The position numbers were made by a program, and so were the translations under genes. The notes under the pieces were generated by a model. That model was not told where the DNA came from. It did no database searches and saw only the letters and a list, made by a program, of their open reading frames with translations. Below, piece after piece: positions 34,601 through 48,600 of a DNA stretch of 64,000 nt (its first letter is position 1; each line of letters begins with the position of its first letter). This stretch comes from Nereocystis luetkeana (taxonomy: Eukaryota; Sar; Phaeophyceae; Laminariales; Laminariaceae): assembly GCA_031213475.1 (NCBI GenBank), contig JARUPZ010000007.1, positions 4,397,586-4,461,585 on the forward strand, given 5' to 3'.

Positions 34601-37600
34601 GGTGGGGGCCGCTTTCTGTTTTTCCTTTCCGTGTATTGCCTCTTTTTTATCTTGATTGTGTGGCGCCCTATTTACCAGTGTACCAGGTACCTGGTAGTTA
34701 TTTCTGCCTTTTGGAGACAACATCTGTTTTCTGAGGAAAAGGACACTCTCAACACACAGCAGTTGTGCTATCTTGTCTTGTGCCTCCACCGATACTACAC
34801 TGAACACCCAGCGTGCAAACCCAACGGGGCACGGGCATCAATCGCGGGGTCTACTGCGTCGCTTGTTCTGTGGGCTTCCCAAACCGTGTAGAGCGTCATA
34901 TATATGATGTACGTAGACTTTGACCCAGTAAGCGCGCTTTTTCCCCCCGCTTAACCCTTTTAGTACTGCAGTCCCGTTTTGGGGGCATATTACTTAAAAT
35001 TTGAGTGGTATGTCCCTAATCGGGACTGCAGTACTATTAATAAAAAAAGTTGAATGGATGTTTTACTCGTTTCTTCTCGAAATTTATACCAGGCATGCGT
35101 TATTTTCATATATATAAATACCTTCTGATACGTGTTAGGGTGCTTGAGCAAAGGCTGGGTCGTTTTTGTTTCAAGGAAGCGAATTGTGCACAACTCGTCC
35201 GACATCAGGAGGGAAAACGCTTACTTGATGGGTAAAAAGGCTATGACCTATGACAGCACGTAGTAAAGGATTATTGATAGCAGGTGCAATTCAAGGGCTT
35301 TTCTGCGACAAGCGTTCAGCAATCCGCTGCCTCGAGCTGCTGCACGCTCATATAATTCTAGACCATTGACACGGCTACAAAGTATCCTAAAGTTCAAGTG
35401 GTTAACCTCGAATTCTACTTGTTTGAGTCCTGGGTTCGAGCCCCAGGTGGGTCGGACTTTGACTTTATTTGCAAAAAAAAAAAAAAAAAGGATTCAATTG
35501 TTGAGAGCGCCTTGCAGCGTGGGTAGGCACAATTCGATGCGAGTCGACGAGGGAAGGAAAGGCTGAAATCTTCTCGCGATAAAAATGATGGCACGTACCG
35601 TAGCGGGAAGGGGGGAGAAGAGCCTGCTATGTGACCCCGGATCTGAGTTACGAGTTGGAAGGAGAGAGAGAAGGAGATGTGCGAAGATAATGAATGGGAT
35701 GAACAAAAAAAAAAAAAAAGGCTGCACTTCTCATTGTCTTCATTTTTCGTTTTTCATGGGTCACGAAGGGTTGAGTCGATTCTGTTTTTGCGGTACGGGA
35801 CGATGAGACATATGACACGAGCCTGTGGGATATGTTCACAGGTCCGAACTATGTTACGTTTACCGGGCTGAGCGTTTTCAGGGGGGTTTTCAGGGTTATG
35901 ATTTGTGTCCTCATCAGACCTGCACCCTCGTTTTCGTACTATTTTACGGGGGACCGTAGTTAACAGGACCTATGATATACATAAACACCTATATATTTAA
36001 CCATTTTTACTAACAATATTTGGTCCTGTTAACTATGGCCCCCCGTAATATTAATAGCCAATACTTGAAAATGGAGTGGGATACATGCTTCAGCACTACC
36101 AGGTATTGTATACCAGGTACCTGGTAATACTGTAGGGTTTCGAGTTACTGTAAGTGTGGGGTTAACCTTCGTTTGTAGGGGCAAATACCACTCGAAAATA
36201 GACTGGGATACATGCTTCCAGCACCATTTTATGCAAAGTTACGAGTTCGTGGGTCGGCGTTAAAAATTACCCTCTCCCTGTTCTGTAATATATTGAAAAA
36301 TCATGTTCAGCGCTCAAGTGTTGAAGCAGTCTTTGTTTGAGATCGGAAGGGTGCTCCGTCTCGAAAGCGAGGCGTTGTCAATGGTCAAACGGCTAAGGCA
36401 AGCAACAAACGAGTACGCCCCCCCCCCCCCCCCCTTCATCGGAACGCGAAAACTTGTACCGGTATATGGTGTCTGGCCTGTGCTACTCTCGCACATGGTC
36501 GTGTCTACAACTATCCTATTACCATAAATAGTCGAAGCGCCTTTTGTCGAAAGTTTGAATGTCCTTCTCGCCCCTCACTTGGAGTTATCGCCGGCATATA
36601 GTACAGCAAATATGTGCATGTGATACCGGGTATCATGATCATTGCCTGGAATCTGTGACCAGGTAAACAACACGAGGCAACGCACGAAGCACATCAGCAT
36701 AGATGGGTACTGTAAACCCAACTTTTGCCGTGATTTGGGTACGTACTCACGAACGGTAGGTGGTACTGAGTCGGAATTGTTGATGTTCAGGTTTAGTCGT
36801 AGCAGTGAGCAGTAGCCCTCGGAACACAACAGCGGGACTTTTGACACTGCTGTGGTATCTCTTCACGAATTTATATGCTGCACGTGGCACTCCAGCGGGA
36901 GCAGCAGCAGGGAGGACATAGCATCGCGCTCCCGAAATCGGCCACGTGGCACTAAATCATGACTTTTCGCCACGTGCCTGTGCAGTTACGACAGAATGAT
37001 ACTCGGTGTAGATTGCAGATATGATTATGTTTGTTGTATAGCTGTCGTTGCCGGCCGTTCATGTGCCCTCCCTGCCTCGGGTAGGGATCGGTAGGGTCGC
37101 AACTCGCAACGTCACCTTTTCGTCATTCATCAAGATGACATACTCGTACTTGTTATTACGTGCAGATAAGTCTTCACGAGTACAAAGGAGTAATGTTGGA
37201 ATTCTATCTCTCACCACATGTACCTTTTTCATCTTCATTTTCCTGGGATTCGCTAGAGGCCAGGCCCCCGTCTTCCGTTGCGGCGACAGCGTACCCTACT
37301 CGCGCGTTGAGGGACCGAACATTTGACCCCACCATGAAAGCCATAATGTGTGGTTTACATACAGCTGCTACGACGTACCAGGTATTGCATGTCCCGGCAT
37401 CAGGTATCACAGACCATTCCAAGTCATAAATCGCCCAACACTTGGCGCATTAAAAAAAAAAAACAGAAGAAAGGGCTCATGACAACGCAAACGGAGGGCA
37501 ACGAAGCAACGCGGACTGCGTACCCTTTTTGTACACCAGCCAGCGGGATTACATTATTATTAATAATTGGCTCAGGAAGGTTCTGTCAACTGGTGGTATT

Positions 37601-39619
37601 CACGGTTCTCTTGAATGCCTACTCGTACTCGTACAGCGGTCGTAGTACAGCAGTCCACTGCTGTAAACGAACGGAGTTTGTACGGTATTTAAATACCGAG
37701 CTATACGTACGGTATGTACTGTATGTAGTAGACGCAAGTTGCCACTGAAACCGTTCGCCGTTCGTGTGCTTCTCTTCCGCCGCTATCGGCAACAGCCACA
37801 GCATAGCAGCATCACGCGATCGGCGGCCAGTCAGCAACGTTAACAAGTTGACACAGAGCATGGAACAGCAGTAGCAACAGCAAGTCAGTTTGCTGTGTTT
37901 TATTCAATACGGATACGGATTACTGTCGGGTATCGGTTTGATCCCAGCAGGAACATTTTTTGTTCATGTAGTGCCGGCCAGTTTCGGCTATCGGCTCATT
38001 TTGTCCCTCCGTGGTTTGTCCGTCGTTGCCCCGGGGGGGGGGGGTCCATATTTATACGTGAAAGGCAGAGCGTGGGGGAGATGCTACAGCAGTATGGCGG
38101 TGTCTTGAGTCCCGGGAATCGCGATCAGCCTGTCCCTGTCGGAAAGAAAGGAGGAAGGGTTCAAGAGGGCCGCGACGTGTGACCGTCCATCCGCCTTTCT
38201 GTCCCAACTTTGAACGTCCATGGACTGATATAGGAACACTTTCCAAGACTACTCACGGGGAACGTTTTGTGTTCTCTTCTTACATTTTCGTACTTTTAGT
38301 ATGACCGGTTATGTGTTCACTACAGCAGTGATACCATTTCAGTAGTGCGAGTCCCTCTATAGTGCCGGTATATATGCGCCAGCCAACAACACCGGCAGTA
38401 ACGATAGCGGCAATCGGCACTAGCTAGCTACTCCGCACACGATTAATACCACACTGATTATTCCCGTCTGCGACAAACGATTTCACGGGCACCATGGCGG
38501 GCAACGGGCACCCCAGAGGGACCACTATCAATACCATTTTTTTTTCTAACCAGGTATAATACCGGTGCTATTTTTTCTTGATTTTTTCTTTCTTTCGAGG
38601 CAATAATCTGAGAAGAGGGTGAGGTTTGTTTGTCTTGTTGTGCGCTGGTATCTGTTGATTGGTACCGGTGGTGATTTGTAGTGCATGTTTTGCATGTTGT
38701 TTTTGTAATGCCGCGCCGAGCGGTGAACGGCTGGATGCGGAGGCCCAACCGCCGTAGCTGTTGAATTGATGCTGATGCCGAGCGATCACCTCCCCCCCCC
38801 CCCCCCCCCCCCCTCCAGGCTGTTTACGCTGCTGATACAGGTGGTTACTTGTGGTGTTATGTGCCACCACGCAGTATAAACAACTGGTATTTTGTAATGA
38901 ATATGTGTACTCGTAGTACTTGACGGGCGTAGTTTTTTTTTTTTTTTTTTTGTTATTTAGTTTGTGTTTTGCGGTAGCGGCTTGTTGTAAGATCAAGAGT
39001 ACACCTCTTATTTATACCTGCAGAGGAGAGCATCTGCTGTAATACATACCGTTCGTACATAGGTACCAAGGTCTACTACTTGGTACCAGGTACAACATTT
39101 GTTGGAATAGTGAGCTGATGACCAAGAGTCTATAGCGCGAGGGATTATGTGGCGACCTTTTCCCCGTTCTTGTCTCCCCTTCTCTCCATTCTCCTCCGCG
39201 TCCTGCCCTCCCCTCCATGTGCAAGAAAATCCGCCTCTAAAGCGGTTCTTAGTAGGATGCAGCTCACCCTTCATGCGACTCCCACAACACCTCACGGCGC
39301 TTCGCGCTTGGTGCAGCAATGTCTGCCTGGTCGGTGAAAACTCGACGTGCTCCTTCCCGGTATTTGTAGGGATGCGAGGGTACGACTACGGCCGTCCATG
39401 ATATTGAGTACACCCCCCCCCCGTCGGTCGGCCTCCACTTCCTCTCGTTGCTCCTCCTTCTCCCTCTTCTCCTACAGTAGTCCTCCTCCTCGCCTTTTCA
39501 CCCCTACTTTTCGTACGCTTCCTCGTTGCCTTCGTGGTTGGGAGCAGGAGGAGGAGCTTGGCTCCTCCCGGCGCCTCGCTCGGCAGCAGTTCTTTGTGAA
39601 CCCATAAATCACATGGGCA

Positions 39620-39667
<48 letters not shown>

Positions 39668-42600
39668 CAGCAGCACGCTTGGACTCATGTGAGCTCGCGA
39701 TTGATTGGCCACGGCCAAGACGTGGCATGCGCATGCCTGATCATGTGTGCGTGTGCGTGCGCGTTCACGCCCTGTGTTTTTTTGGCGCAGCAGCTGCTTC
39801 GCATGGTCTGGCTTGGCTTGGCATGGCATGGCTCTTTCTCTCCCTCCATCTGTCAGTCGGTATCGCCCTCTCTCTGTCTCTCTGTCGACCTCGCTGTTGA
39901 TTGAGCGCGGCCGACGCGAACGGATTGATTGATTGATTGATGGATTGATCGATCGGTGGGTTGATTGGTCCATCTGTGCCGACCGGTCGGAGCTAGCTAT
40001 CGGCGACAGATGTCACAAGGAGGCAAAGGGGTTACGTGATTGAAATAGAGCGGCCTGACCTACCCGCGACTGGCACGGCGATAACGGGCAGCAGAGCAGC
40101 CTATTCATAGTAGGTGGTGCTGTTGATAGTGCTACGTACGTGCGATGGATAGTGCTCTGTCCCGCGGAGGCGCGGGGCGGCTGTTCGGCCCGTCGGCTCA
40201 GCGAGCGTAAGTCGTATTCACTCTTGGTTATAGGCCCTTCAGTACTGCAGTCCTTATTTGGGGACAAACCACTCTAATTCCAAGTGTTTTGTCCCCAAAG
40301 CGGGACTACAGTCCTAAAAGGGTTGAGATGTCTACTGCACCCCGTCTACGGTATTAAAGTATTAATAGAGCAGCACCTCTGTCGTATACACTATACCAGG
40401 TAACTTGCAACTACTCCATAACTATGAGCACGTTTGGACCTGAGGGGGCTGGGAGGGTACTCATTTATTCCTTGCCTTCAGTCATTCGATCATCGACCAC
40501 GCATCCCTTTCGAGGCGGAGCACGGTTCCTACTCTGATAGGCAAATCGAACATTTGGGGCCCTCACAACGTGTTTTTCTATATATTATATACCGTGTGGA
40601 AACGTGTTCCTTATCCCCTTACCGTTCTGCCTTTGGTGTTTAGCGGAGGGGGGGGGAGGGGGCTCGATGTACTGCATGGTCGTAGTCGTACGAATAGGGC
40701 GTACTCACGTGTTGCTTGCGTCAGTCGTTTGATCACGGGTCACGGATCCCTTTCGAGACGGAGCACCGTTCCCACTCCAAATAGAGACACCCCCAACATT
40801 TCGGACGCTCAAGACGTTTTTTTTTTCCCTTCTATGGCATAGAAACCCGTTGATAGGGACGGAGGGAGTGTTCATTTATTACAATGTCAGCCGCACGAAA
40901 AATCGGGGCCGCTGGGGCATCGGGTGTGTCTAATCTTCGTTGCAAGGAGCCACTGCACGACGGCTGATTCCACTCTTGCTCTCCCTCCTGCGTGCTCACT
41001 TTTATCTCTATGTAACAGACGATTTCAGAACATAGCATACCACACGTGCCCCAATAATTTTCCGCTTTACGGTAGTCCTACAGGGTGAATGCTAGTGGCT
41101 TCTACCGGTACTCGTGTTGTGCTGCACCATATTAGCAGCAGCCTGGCGGGGTCCCGGAGGAAGTGGATTCTGGCAGTTTCACATGCCGGAGGTGGGGGGG
41201 GGGGGGGGGGGACTACGCACGTTCGTTCCCGCCGGGTGTTTGTCGTACGATTTTGTTATTCGTCTTCTATTCTTGGTATTGTACGGCGTTGTCTGCACGT
41301 GTGCGGGCATGCTGTTACTTTCGCTATGTACATGAGTATATTGGCATGGTTATGTCATGGCCATGCGTACTGATTTTCGTGGCACGTGGTCACGAATAGA
41401 CAGCTCCAGCAGACCACCACGCGCCAGCCAGCGAATGCAATATTTGTGTTGCTGAGGGCGGATGTTGCCGGGCTGGTTCCGTCTCAAAACTCGTCGGAAA
41501 GTTGCATACGTAGTGCGCTCCTCGTTTTGCTGCGAATGCTGCGAGTGCTCCTGTAATGCGACGGAAGCCTGCTTGCCGCGCTCCGACTCCCGCAGCCCGC
41601 TGCTGATGCGCCATCTCCCGCTCCTCGCTGCCTATGAACAATCTATCCGAAGTTGGTGTTATGCCCCCCCCCCCCCCCCCCCTGTTATGTTTCATGACCC
41701 AAGGGCCAGTACTCACTTTGTATGAGCTAAATAAACTGCAGGAAAATCAACCAAGGAGGCGTAAACTGCAGTGTTCAATTATTAATTGGGTCTAATTACC
41801 CCCTTCTGTGTCCCACTTTCGGGGACAAAGTACGAACTTGGAATTATACTGATGGTTTTTTTTGCAAGGGTGAAACCAGAGCAACAGAAACTGGTCCAGC
41901 TGGAGGATGGTCATACGTATACTGTTGTACAGCACTTTTCCCCCTGCTGGAGTTGTTGGTAGGTTGGTTTACTGCTGTTGCTGCTGCAGGTGTACTGACT
42001 GTACAATTTGGCACTATTTCCAAACGAAGCGCTCATGGACGGCTTCTCTTTTTTCACGATCTCCGTGCTCATCCGTCGTGTCGCGTCTTTTCCTGTCATG
42101 TCTCGTTTATCCGTGTTTTCCTCCCACAGCATCTACATCCCCACCCTTCCCGACTCGGCGGACAAGGAAGCCGTGCGCAGCCTGTTCAGTGGCCTGATCG
42201 AGGCACAGCGGTGAGCTATCGTATATGTAGTCGTATCCATCTTGGGGACTGGAAGGAGGGGAATATTCACATTCGCAATACAATGCGACGACTAGAGCAT
42301 CCCGACCACTCCATGATTTGGGGATTACGAAGGTTGACTTCCTAACCACGAAGCAAGGAGTCGTGTATCCAGTATACGACTTGGGTGCGGGCAGCATTAT
42401 CATAGTATACCCATACTGTACTGGTCGGCGCTCACCCTTCTTGTAGACGGGTGATGAACTATAGTTTTCTTTTCGGTCGCAATTCTCTGCTGAAGGGTTC
42501 AATAACCCAGATTCTATTTGGCCATGCATAACATAAGTACCCCCCCTCCCCACCCCCAGCCACACTACAACCAGGTATGGGTAGTTATTTAATACCAAGA

Positions 42601-45600
42601 AAGGTCTTGAACACCAAAAAAGGTCTTGACGCGTCCAGGAAGACGTAACCGGTCTCCTATAAATTTGCACTTTTGCGGGACCGCCTGTTGGTTCGCGTGC
42701 GCCGAGTGTATGCGTGCGCATATGCATGTACATGTCGAGTCTCCATATTTCTTGTTGTTTTTGTTTTCTTGTGTTGAGATTTTATTTTTTGTTTTTGTTT
42801 TCTTGTTTTGAGAGGGTTCTTGAACATAAGGCGCTTGCGCGGGGTTGTTAGCGGTAGTCGTCGTGCTTGACGCTGTGGCGGTAGTGTAGATAGACCCATG
42901 CTCACAGCCTCCAGCATTTTTAGCTGCCACGGTTGTTCATTTGCGGGCCAATTCTTTTGTATAACTTCGGAGATCTGATCTCTTTTGCTGTTTCCGTTTG
43001 TACGGCCTTTCATAACGTCCTTCGAAAAAAACGAAGCTTACAAAGAGCACGGTGTGAGTTGGTAGGGGCAAATGGAATGTATCGGAAATCTTCGCCAGTG
43101 CGTTTCACGCCCGTGCCCAAACCCCCGTTAATGTGAGATATGGTGGAAGTCAACCGCGGCCATGGCTTTCTCGCCCAGAGTTTCCCTCCTCGGCCCTCTG
43201 GTGGTGATGTGACGTGATATGCTACCGTTCTTAGTAGGATGCAGCTCTCACGCTTTTCATGCGACTCGCCTAACACCTCTCACGGCGCTTCCCGGTTTTG
43301 GTGCAAGCATATGTCTGCCCGGTCGGTGAAAACCGGACGTGCTCCGTCCCGTCATGGTAGGGATGCGAGGGAGGGTCTGTCGCCACAAATACGACTAAGG
43401 CCATGCATGACATGAGTACCCCCCCCCCCCCCTAGTCACCGTCCATCCGCCCGTATCTTCTGTTGAATCCCACCCATGTTGGGGAAAATCTACAGTAGTG
43501 GCTGTTAGTTTGGGTGAAGCGAGTTGCTCTATAAGTTGCACGACCGCTCAGAAATAAGGACCCCTTTCCAGTGAAGGGGGGCGAACTCGGTGATCCGGTA
43601 GGAGATCATCTGAGCCCGGAGACTTGCGGCGTCCAATCTTACGTAAAATCTCTCGATTTTGTTGGTATGCCCTCCCCCACATGCCCCCCCCCACAATAGT
43701 TGATCATCGAAACTTTCAATTTTTTTCATGTAGCAAGAAAAAAAAAATATCAGCCGTATGGTGTGTGTTTGTCCTTCAAGCGTTCTTTGTACCCGTCGAT
43801 ATGCATCATTCACAGTGTTTCGTGCTGATTCTTCATCCTAAAAAGGTACTACAATGTGCGGCGTGTTTATCGTATCGTGGCTGATTTATGCAAATACTAT
43901 AACCAGTGAGCGCGAGTTCCTAGCTAGAGTTACCCTATATCACATCCCGATATATGAATATGAAGACCGTTTGGATTCAACATATCATCTGGCAACGGCC
44001 CTTACATATACCAAGCGCGTATACCAAGCGCCAGGTATATATTTGCGGACAGATTGGTATCTCAGCTCGATGCCGGAATGATGTTTTCTGCAGTAGTATA
44101 CCAGTACGTAGACCAATTCCTGATGTGTATGTATATGTAGACGAGGGTTGCTTTCATTGACGTGCGTGGTCTCGCTCGTTATTTCGTTCGTTTGGGTTTT
44201 GCTGTCGTCGTGTGTAGGGTTGACTTGCGTCAGCGGCAAGATGGCAGCCGGTACGCCTTCGTGGAGTTCGGGGACTGCCAGCACGTGCAGGAGATCATGT
44301 CCTCGGGCCCCTTTACCTTGGACGACCAGACGGTGAGCGCTGAGTCTTGTTTCGTTTATTTTTGTCTTTTCGTTCCTAGTCTGGTCTTGCACTGGGATCC
44401 TGTTCTTGCTTTGCTGCCTTCTTTTTTTACTTCTCTGCTTTTGCATCAATCTTGGCTTGGCTTGGCTTGGCTTGCCTAGGCTCAGCTAGACTGGGATTGG
44501 CTTGTACTGGTGTAATTACTGGGTTGGGGCCATTAGGTTAAGCGGAAATATTGTTTTTTTTTCGGTTTTTTAGGTACACAGGTTGCGATATGCTAGTCTT
44601 TTCTAACGTGTTTTTCGTTTGTTTTTTACCAGAAACTGTCGTTGCAAAGAGGAAGGACGTCACGATGTCGAGCTTTTATTTCTACAGCACGTTTTACTTC
44701 TGTTACGGAACAAACGCTTGTTCTCTCGGACGGACGGACGAATAATCCCCGAACCGCGATGCTAAGCAACAGCTCGCTGGGGAAAAGAGGAAGTTGGTCA
44801 CATTCCGCTGGTGCTGTGCCTGGCTCGCCCCGTCGCTTGTGCGTGGAGAAGTGTTTACTGACGTCTCAATGGTTACCATTATGTTCCTCAATGTCAGGAC
44901 CGTTTGTTCATTGAAGTTTTATCCAATCCATCCTATGTAGGGATGGTATGCTACTGGAAAAAAGGGGCAAACGTTTACCAAGTACCTGGTAGGCGTTTCC
45001 CCCCCCCAAAAAAAAACGTGGGCGCAGTCCTTCAAGGGCTCATGGTATGGTGTCATTCTCGTACTGTTTGGTTGTGAAAAGTAACTGGCCGGCCTCTAGT
45101 AATATATGAGTCGACCCCCAAAAGCTACGTACTTTTGCCAATTGGTTGCGGACTGCGGGCCGAACACGGCTGGGTCGATTTGGTTATTGGTTTGTCTGGT
45201 TCTCTTGGGTTCTTCTCGTCGATGGGTCCGTTGAGTCGTTCGGTGATGATTTGATTGATGACGATAGTCTTACTGGGTCTCATCGATTGATTTGTTCATT
45301 CACAGCCGTCGGAAGCAAGGGTGCAGCCCTCCTGCCTGGGAAAATGAGTAGTCGGAACGGTGACTTTATTCACGGCCGGAGTGGTATGTGTTTGGGAGGC
45401 CAGTCATTTTGGGCGCGTCAATGCCTCTTTTGGCGTTGTTATACTGGATTTAATGTAGAGGGAGGTCAGCCAGTAAAGGGGTCGAAACCGTGGTCTGGTC
45501 TCCTATAAAAAAAAATCGATCGGGAGGGCTCTGTTGTTTTTCGCGTGCCTTTTTTTTTATCCAGACCAGCCTCAGCCAGGGTCGTGCCTTTTTTCCCCCT

Positions 45601-48600
45601 GTGTATCGAAGACTGCGCGGCGGGCGGCGGGTGTGATGAATGCACGTTGTCGATCGCCTTCAGAAAAGAGTACGAAGATTATCGCACTCTAAAGGCTGGC
45701 TCGACAGCTCTGCCATTGTTTCTATTCTCAACATGATGTGTAAAAGTACGAGTATTAATACCTGGTGTAAATCACGACGTTCTCTCATCCCTGCCTTCTG
45801 CTATACTTTCTTCGAGGCATGTCATGTATAGTATTTGTAACAGAGAAATGCGATTCCGACGACGAAGCAGGAAGTAACTCCGTTGTCCGTCGTGTCATGC
45901 TGTCGAGCTTGTAGAACCGCAGTTCCGTTTTGGGAAGAAAACAGTCAAATTTCAAATGGTTTGTCCCCCAAACGGGACTGCGGTTCTAAAGCATGAGTGC
46001 AAACTTCCGTGCTTGCGCGCGTCGTGGGAGATGGTTGCTTGATTGGTGTTGGTTGGCTGCTTGGTTACAACCCGAAGAGTGTGTGGCGCACCCCGCCCTC
46101 CTTTTTGTTTCCTGTTATCGTTCTACAACGTTGTTTGTTGTAGCTGCTGCTGCTGCCGCCGCCGCCGCTCTTAGATCGCGTGGCGGTCATGCTTTTCAAA
46201 AGTCCGGAGTGCGCGTTGTATTTTCCCCCCGTTTTTCTGGTCCGGTAGGGCTTTGCTGCGACCGACCGACGGGCCATTTTTGGAGTCGTGTTGATCCTTT
46301 TTCCCACTGCAGGCTTTGATATGCCTCCGATTTACAGGGGTCGGCTACAGCCTACAGCAGTACGTACTGCTGTAGAGGGGCTATCGTCAAGAACGTTTTC
46401 AGTAGTAGCGCAGGGGTGCGATGGCCTTTCATCGCTTAAAATTTTCCACAACGGAATAGGTTGCCAAAACCCAACAAGCTCTTCTTTCTCGAAAAAGAAA
46501 GAACGGGTCGAGAGAGAGCCTTCCGAAAATGTACTGGTGGACTTGCGCAGACACGCCAGTTCCGAAAATGTACTGGCGGACTTTAGCAGACACGCCCCTT
46601 TGCCGTTCTCGAGGAAACGAGCGCTGAAAAACGATCGCACCCCTCCCTGCCTGTGCGAACTCGAAACGCTCTTCACGGTAACCCTCCTTTAATAACTGCA
46701 CGCGCGTTTTTTGGGGGAGAAACTGCTCGGATTTAGTGGAGGATTCATTTTTCCAGTATTACGGGGGACCATAGTAAATAGGGCCAAATTTTGTTCGTAA
46801 AAATAGGGAAATATACAGGTGTTTGTGTATACCGTAGGTCCTATTAACTACGGGTACAAATGCTCTCCCGAGGTCTGGTGAGGTCTCGCACCTGTCACGA
46901 CCGGACCCGTTCGTCCAACCCGCTTCTCTCTCCTACTATTACGGGGTACCATAGTAAATAGGACCAAATATTGTTACTAAAAATAGGACCAAATATATAG
47001 GTTTTTGTGTATACCATAGGTCCTACTCACTCTGGTCCCCCGTAATATTACTATTAATAGTAGGTATATATGCCCGTCTGATCGCTAAGGGTAGGGGGTA
47101 GGGGGAATTATGTGTGCTATAAAACTTCCCGATCTCCCCTGGGTGTATTTGCGACCCAACTGGTACGTTTTAATACCACTTCGGAGTGCAATACAACGGG
47201 CGTTTAACCCTTCCATGACCGCAGTCCCGTTTTGGGGACATGCTACTTGAAAACAGGGTGGTTTGTCCCTAAAGTTGGACTGGGGTTAAAAAAAATAGGA
47301 AGGCTAAACGGTTGGTATTCTGTTTTTAGAGCGTCATTCTGGTACCACTTACATGCTCTTGGCTATTACAAGACTACTTGTACAACGTGGTCGGTGCACA
47401 ATCTGATGTTTTTTTGTGTGTGTTTTCTGTTGTGGTTGGAGCCGTGCTCACCAACCACATCACCTCACCAACGCACATCACCTCTCTCTGTATACCACTT
47501 GTCGCTATACCACTATGCCCCTGAAGAGAACGAGCGTTAAGCGATTAGTTCGGAGATGAAGCGCTACTTACACTTCCGACCAGAGGAGCACACCTTACCT
47601 CCCTCCTCGCTACTGCGTCCATAAACTTAGGGGGATGTCGTGTTACGTGTTCGTGGTATGCACACGATCCTTACAGATTGGAACATAGCGCACGCTCCTT
47701 GAACGAGGACTGCTCCCGGCCATACCCTCTGCCCCGCCCTAGAATTTTCCGTGCGTTTTACTCACATCGAGTGCTACAGGTACCTCTACTCTATATACGT
47801 CATACTCGTGCACGTGCAGCATTTCTTCTGTTGTGTACTCTTTCTGGTGGTAATTTGAACAAAGCACTCTAAAAGTACAGTATTACGGTGGACCATAGAA
47901 AATAGGACCACATATTGTTAGTAAAAATAGGTAAATACCTGATCTATAGGTTTTTGTGTGTACCGTAGGTCCTATTTACTATGGTCCCCCGTAATAGTAG
48001 TGGTATACCAGGCATACAGCAGTAGTGGCCACACCAATATAGTCTATAGTGCCGGTATGTGCCAGGATTAGAGCGGGTACCGGCATTATTCCGCACACGG
48101 CCACACTTGTTGATCCCACCTGTGCCAAGCGATACCACGGGCATTACAGAGGGACCCCTACTGTACCTGGGATACTGTAGTGCTACTGCGGTACGCTAAT
48201 GTGTACCAGGTATACTCTTTACCGATCGTCTCCCAAGGAGCCCCTACTTTCGGCCCCCTCCCCCTATACCATGCGCTATTCTTGGTGTACGTGATAGCAG
48301 ATACCGTCCTGTATTAATGTCGCAATAAGGAGCAGGGTTGTGCATGTTTTCCTACGGTACTAGTTTTGTAGAACATTGGCTCGAAAGTTCGTCCCAGGAA
48401 GTGGTACAGATGGGTATGTACCGCAGGCTTTCGGTAGTGCATGCCAGGTAGTGTTCAGTTTACATAGACATCGGACGCGTATATATGGTCTTGTTTCTTT
48501 TCACAGCAAGGATGGTCCTCTTTACCCCCCAGCTCCTCATCCACTTCCTTCTCCCCCTCCTCATCCTCCTCCCCTTGTCCTCGTCCTGTCCTTGCATGAA

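Larger units (their letters stand above)
20544..42129 (+). other. 21.6-kb intron 2 of the RRM gene
   Basis: Splits the codon for Ser95 exactly between RRM1 and RRM2. It contains the Mutator-like element and its nested elements, several family A and B MITEs, poly-C elements, a tRNA-like SINE candidate and family F elements. Borders are GTACGT and CCCACAG. I found no exon inside it that is needed for the protein, since the linker between RRM1 and RRM2 is already of normal length. Confidence 0.8.
42211..44217 (+). other. Intron 3 of the RRM gene
   Basis: 2.0 kb. Contains a 5'-truncated family C element (43223-43432) and an inverted family E copy (43755-43850). Nothing else is recognised. Confidence 0.7.

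Noticed and set aside
35380..35455. Functional tRNA gene
   Set aside because: No pairing acceptor stem and an irregular anticodon arm; only the T-arm and B box are good.
39386..39973. 195-codon - strand frame with a Leu run
   Set aside because: Crosses a family C tail and an AGT microsatellite; no domain and no splice context.
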